7,812 bases of DNA, taken from contig CAJAFD010000570.1 of assembly GCA_903938935.1 (NCBI GenBank), forward strand, positions 1 through 7,812, given 5' to 3'. The stretch is from an uncultured Opitutia bacterium. GTDB taxonomy: Bacteria; Verrucomicrobiota; Verrucomicrobiia; Opitutales; Opitutaceae. The notes below the pieces were generated by a model. It was not told the DNA's origin and ran no database searches. It saw only the letters and a list, made by a program, of their open reading frames with translations. The translations under genes were made by a program, and so were the position numbers. Shown in pieces: positions 6,888 to 7,812 of the stretch. The stretch's first letter is position 1. Each line of letters begins with the position of its first letter.

Positions 6888-6988
6888 TGCGTCAAAGTCG
6901 CAAACTTGGCTCGTCAGAAAGCTGCTAAATTGATCCTAGGCCTGCGTAGATTTTCTAGCGGAACCGAGCCTTAAGACGGCCTCTCCGC

Positions 6989-7519
6989 TCACTCGAGTGT
7001 CGCCTTCATTTCATTAAGCTTGTCGAGATCACGCGCTAGCCAGGATCGGCGAAATCCTCGGCCTGCGAGCAACCGCCGGAAATCCTCGCGGTTATCAAAG
7101 TGCTGCAACTGGCGGTGGTAGTAATTAATGTATTCGAGCACGGAGAGGATCGCGCATCCAGTGGCGACCAAGCGGTCAGTTGATCCAGCCGACCAAGCGG
7201 GCACCATCCAACCCAGCAGGCAGGTAACGCTACCGGCCTGGGTCAGCACTAGAGCCGGCCTCCGCCAAACTTCTAGCCCCCGCAATAATACCGGAAAATT
7301 ACTCGCCGTACCCTTTAATTGCCGAACCTTGCCCCGCCAATAAATCGCACCGATTATCAGGAGTAACATCGTCGCCGCGAGCGGCACCAACGCAATCCAG
7401 CTGAGTTGACCGTCGCTGAGCCACAGCATGAAGAGGGGCACGAACAGCACATTGGCCGCTTCCATCTTCCAGTAAGGATCGAGTCGCTGCAATAGTGCTA
7501 CGCGGGTCTTGCTTGTCAT
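6989..7519 (-). CDS. Uncharacterised membrane protein, three to four helices
   Basis: This encodes 176 residues from the ATG at 7519; a TTG at 7543 would add eight (MDQLFQWL). I prefer the ATG because the TTG overlaps the T-run of a terminator belonging to the gene upstream. Numbering from the ATG, hydrophobic segments lie at about 20-35 (NVLFVPLFMLWL), 40-61 (SWIALVPLAATMLLLIIGAI), 88-109 and 116-132, so it should be an inner-membrane protein with three or four helices. The C-terminal tail is charged and looks conserved in style: EYINYYHRQLQHFDNREDF (129-147) then a basic stretch ending WLARDLDKLNE. I recall similar YYH-x-QL and ARDL tails in unnamed bacterial proteins but cannot assign a family or function. 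No Shine-Dalgarno is visible. The gene is preceded by a terminator, and no promoter could be picked out in the narrow gap, so its expression may depend on readthrough or on a promoter inside the upstream 3' region. Confidence 0.75.
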   Translation of the reverse strand: MTSKTRVALLQRLDPYWKMEAANVLFVPLFMLWLSDGQLSWIALVPLAATMLLLIIGAIYWRGKVRQLKGTASNFPVLLRGLEVWRRPALVLTQAGSVTCLLGWMVPAWSAGSTDRLVATGCAILSVLEYINYYHRQLQHFDNREDFRRLLAGRGFRRSWLARDLDKLNEMKATLE

Positions 7520-7541
7520 CAGCCACTGGAAGAGTTGATCC

Positions 7542-7572
7542 AAAAAAAATTCAAGCCCGAAGCCATTCGGGC
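7542..7572 (-). terminator. Intrinsic terminator of the right-edge gene
   Basis: On the minus strand GCCCGAA (7572-7566) and TTCGGGC (7561-7555) form a perfect 7-bp stem around the loop TGGC. Five bases later comes a run of eight T residues (A-run at 7542-7549). It lies about 105 bp past the stop of the partial gene at 7677, which it most likely terminates. Confidence 0.8.
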
Positions 7573-7676
7573 ACCGCGCTCAGAACTCTCAACAGCCTGC
7601 GGGTTTGATCCTCTCCCTCGAACTCGAATTCAGATTTGTGCGGCCCCTCATGCCGTTTTCCGGTTGGCCAATCGCA

Positions 7677-7812
7677 TCAGCGCACTTCGTAAACTTCGAC
7701 TAAAGCCACGCCGCTGCCTTCATCGGCGGCGGAAACGATGGTCGTATAACCGCCCGGTGGCAGAGTCACCAGCAGGGCGGAATCGGCGCTGCCAGCCGGG
7801 ATGGAAAACGCG
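7677..7812 (-). CDS. C-terminus of a secreted-type protein, cut by the window edge
   Basis: This is the final 44 codons of a gene running in from the right edge, ending in TGA at 7677-7679. The frame is open from the edge with no start. It reads AFSIPAGSADSALLVTL, then PPGGYTTIVSAADEG, then SGVALVEVYEVR. The LPPGxYTxxVS and GVALVEVYE signature is, from memory, a recurrent C-terminal end of large secreted or surface proteins in Opitutaceae and related Verrucomicrobia, often after repeat or immunoglobulin-like domains. It should form a small beta domain; whether it is a sorting signal is unknown. The main body and function of the protein lie outside the window. A terminator follows at 7542-7572, so this is the last gene of its transcript. 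Confidence 0.8.
   Translation of the reverse strand, partial: AFSIPAGSADSALLVTLPPGGYTTIVSAADEGSGVALVEVYEVR

Noticed and set aside
6730..6988. tRNA-Leu as an integration site for a mobile element
   Set aside because: No repeat of the tRNA 3' end and no integrase gene are found in the window.

Overview
The window looks like chromosomal DNA from a GC-rich Gram-negative bacterium, most likely a verrucomicrobium of the Opitutaceae type. The clues are a large TonB-dependent receptor with an alanine-rich leader and a VTGSNIKR plug start, start codons without a recognisable Shine-Dalgarno sequence, and a protein tail at the right edge (LPPGGYT then GVALVEVYE) that I remember as common in secreted Opitutaceae proteins. 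The taxonomic call is inference from style; no marker gene with a lineage signature is present.

Layout, left to right. Positions 1-139 are non-coding and carry two copies of a GC-rich palindrome. Next, on the minus strand, is a small exported protein (140-640), then a strong intrinsic terminator (804-831) that ends the following minus-strand gene, a 1046-residue TonB-dependent outer-membrane receptor (866-4006). An AT-richer divergent intergenic region (4007-4229) holds two short inverted repeats and separates the receptor from a plus-strand exported M20-family amidohydrolase resembling AbgB (4230-5684). Convergent with it is rsmE, the 16S rRNA m3U1498 methyltransferase (5747-6499, minus). 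A terminator-like hairpin lies in front of rsmE (6539-6576). A complete tRNA-Leu(CAA) gene follows on the plus strand (6730-6814). Then come a minus-strand gene for an unknown membrane protein (6989-7519), a minus-strand intrinsic terminator (7542-7572), and the last 44 codons of a gene entering from the right edge (7677-7812, minus).

How the parts may work together. The receptor and the exported hydrolase are transcribed away from a shared 223-bp control region. A plausible reading is an uptake module: the receptor brings an amidated or conjugated compound into the periplasm, where the hydrolase releases an amino acid or an aromatic amine. The substrate is not known. rsmE and the tRNA are housekeeping translation genes that share no obvious operon with the rest. 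I found no CRISPR array, transposase, phage gene or clear novel defence system. The observations most worth a second look are the divergent receptor/hydrolase control region, the hairpin just upstream of rsmE, and the terminator overlapping the alternative start of the membrane protein gene.
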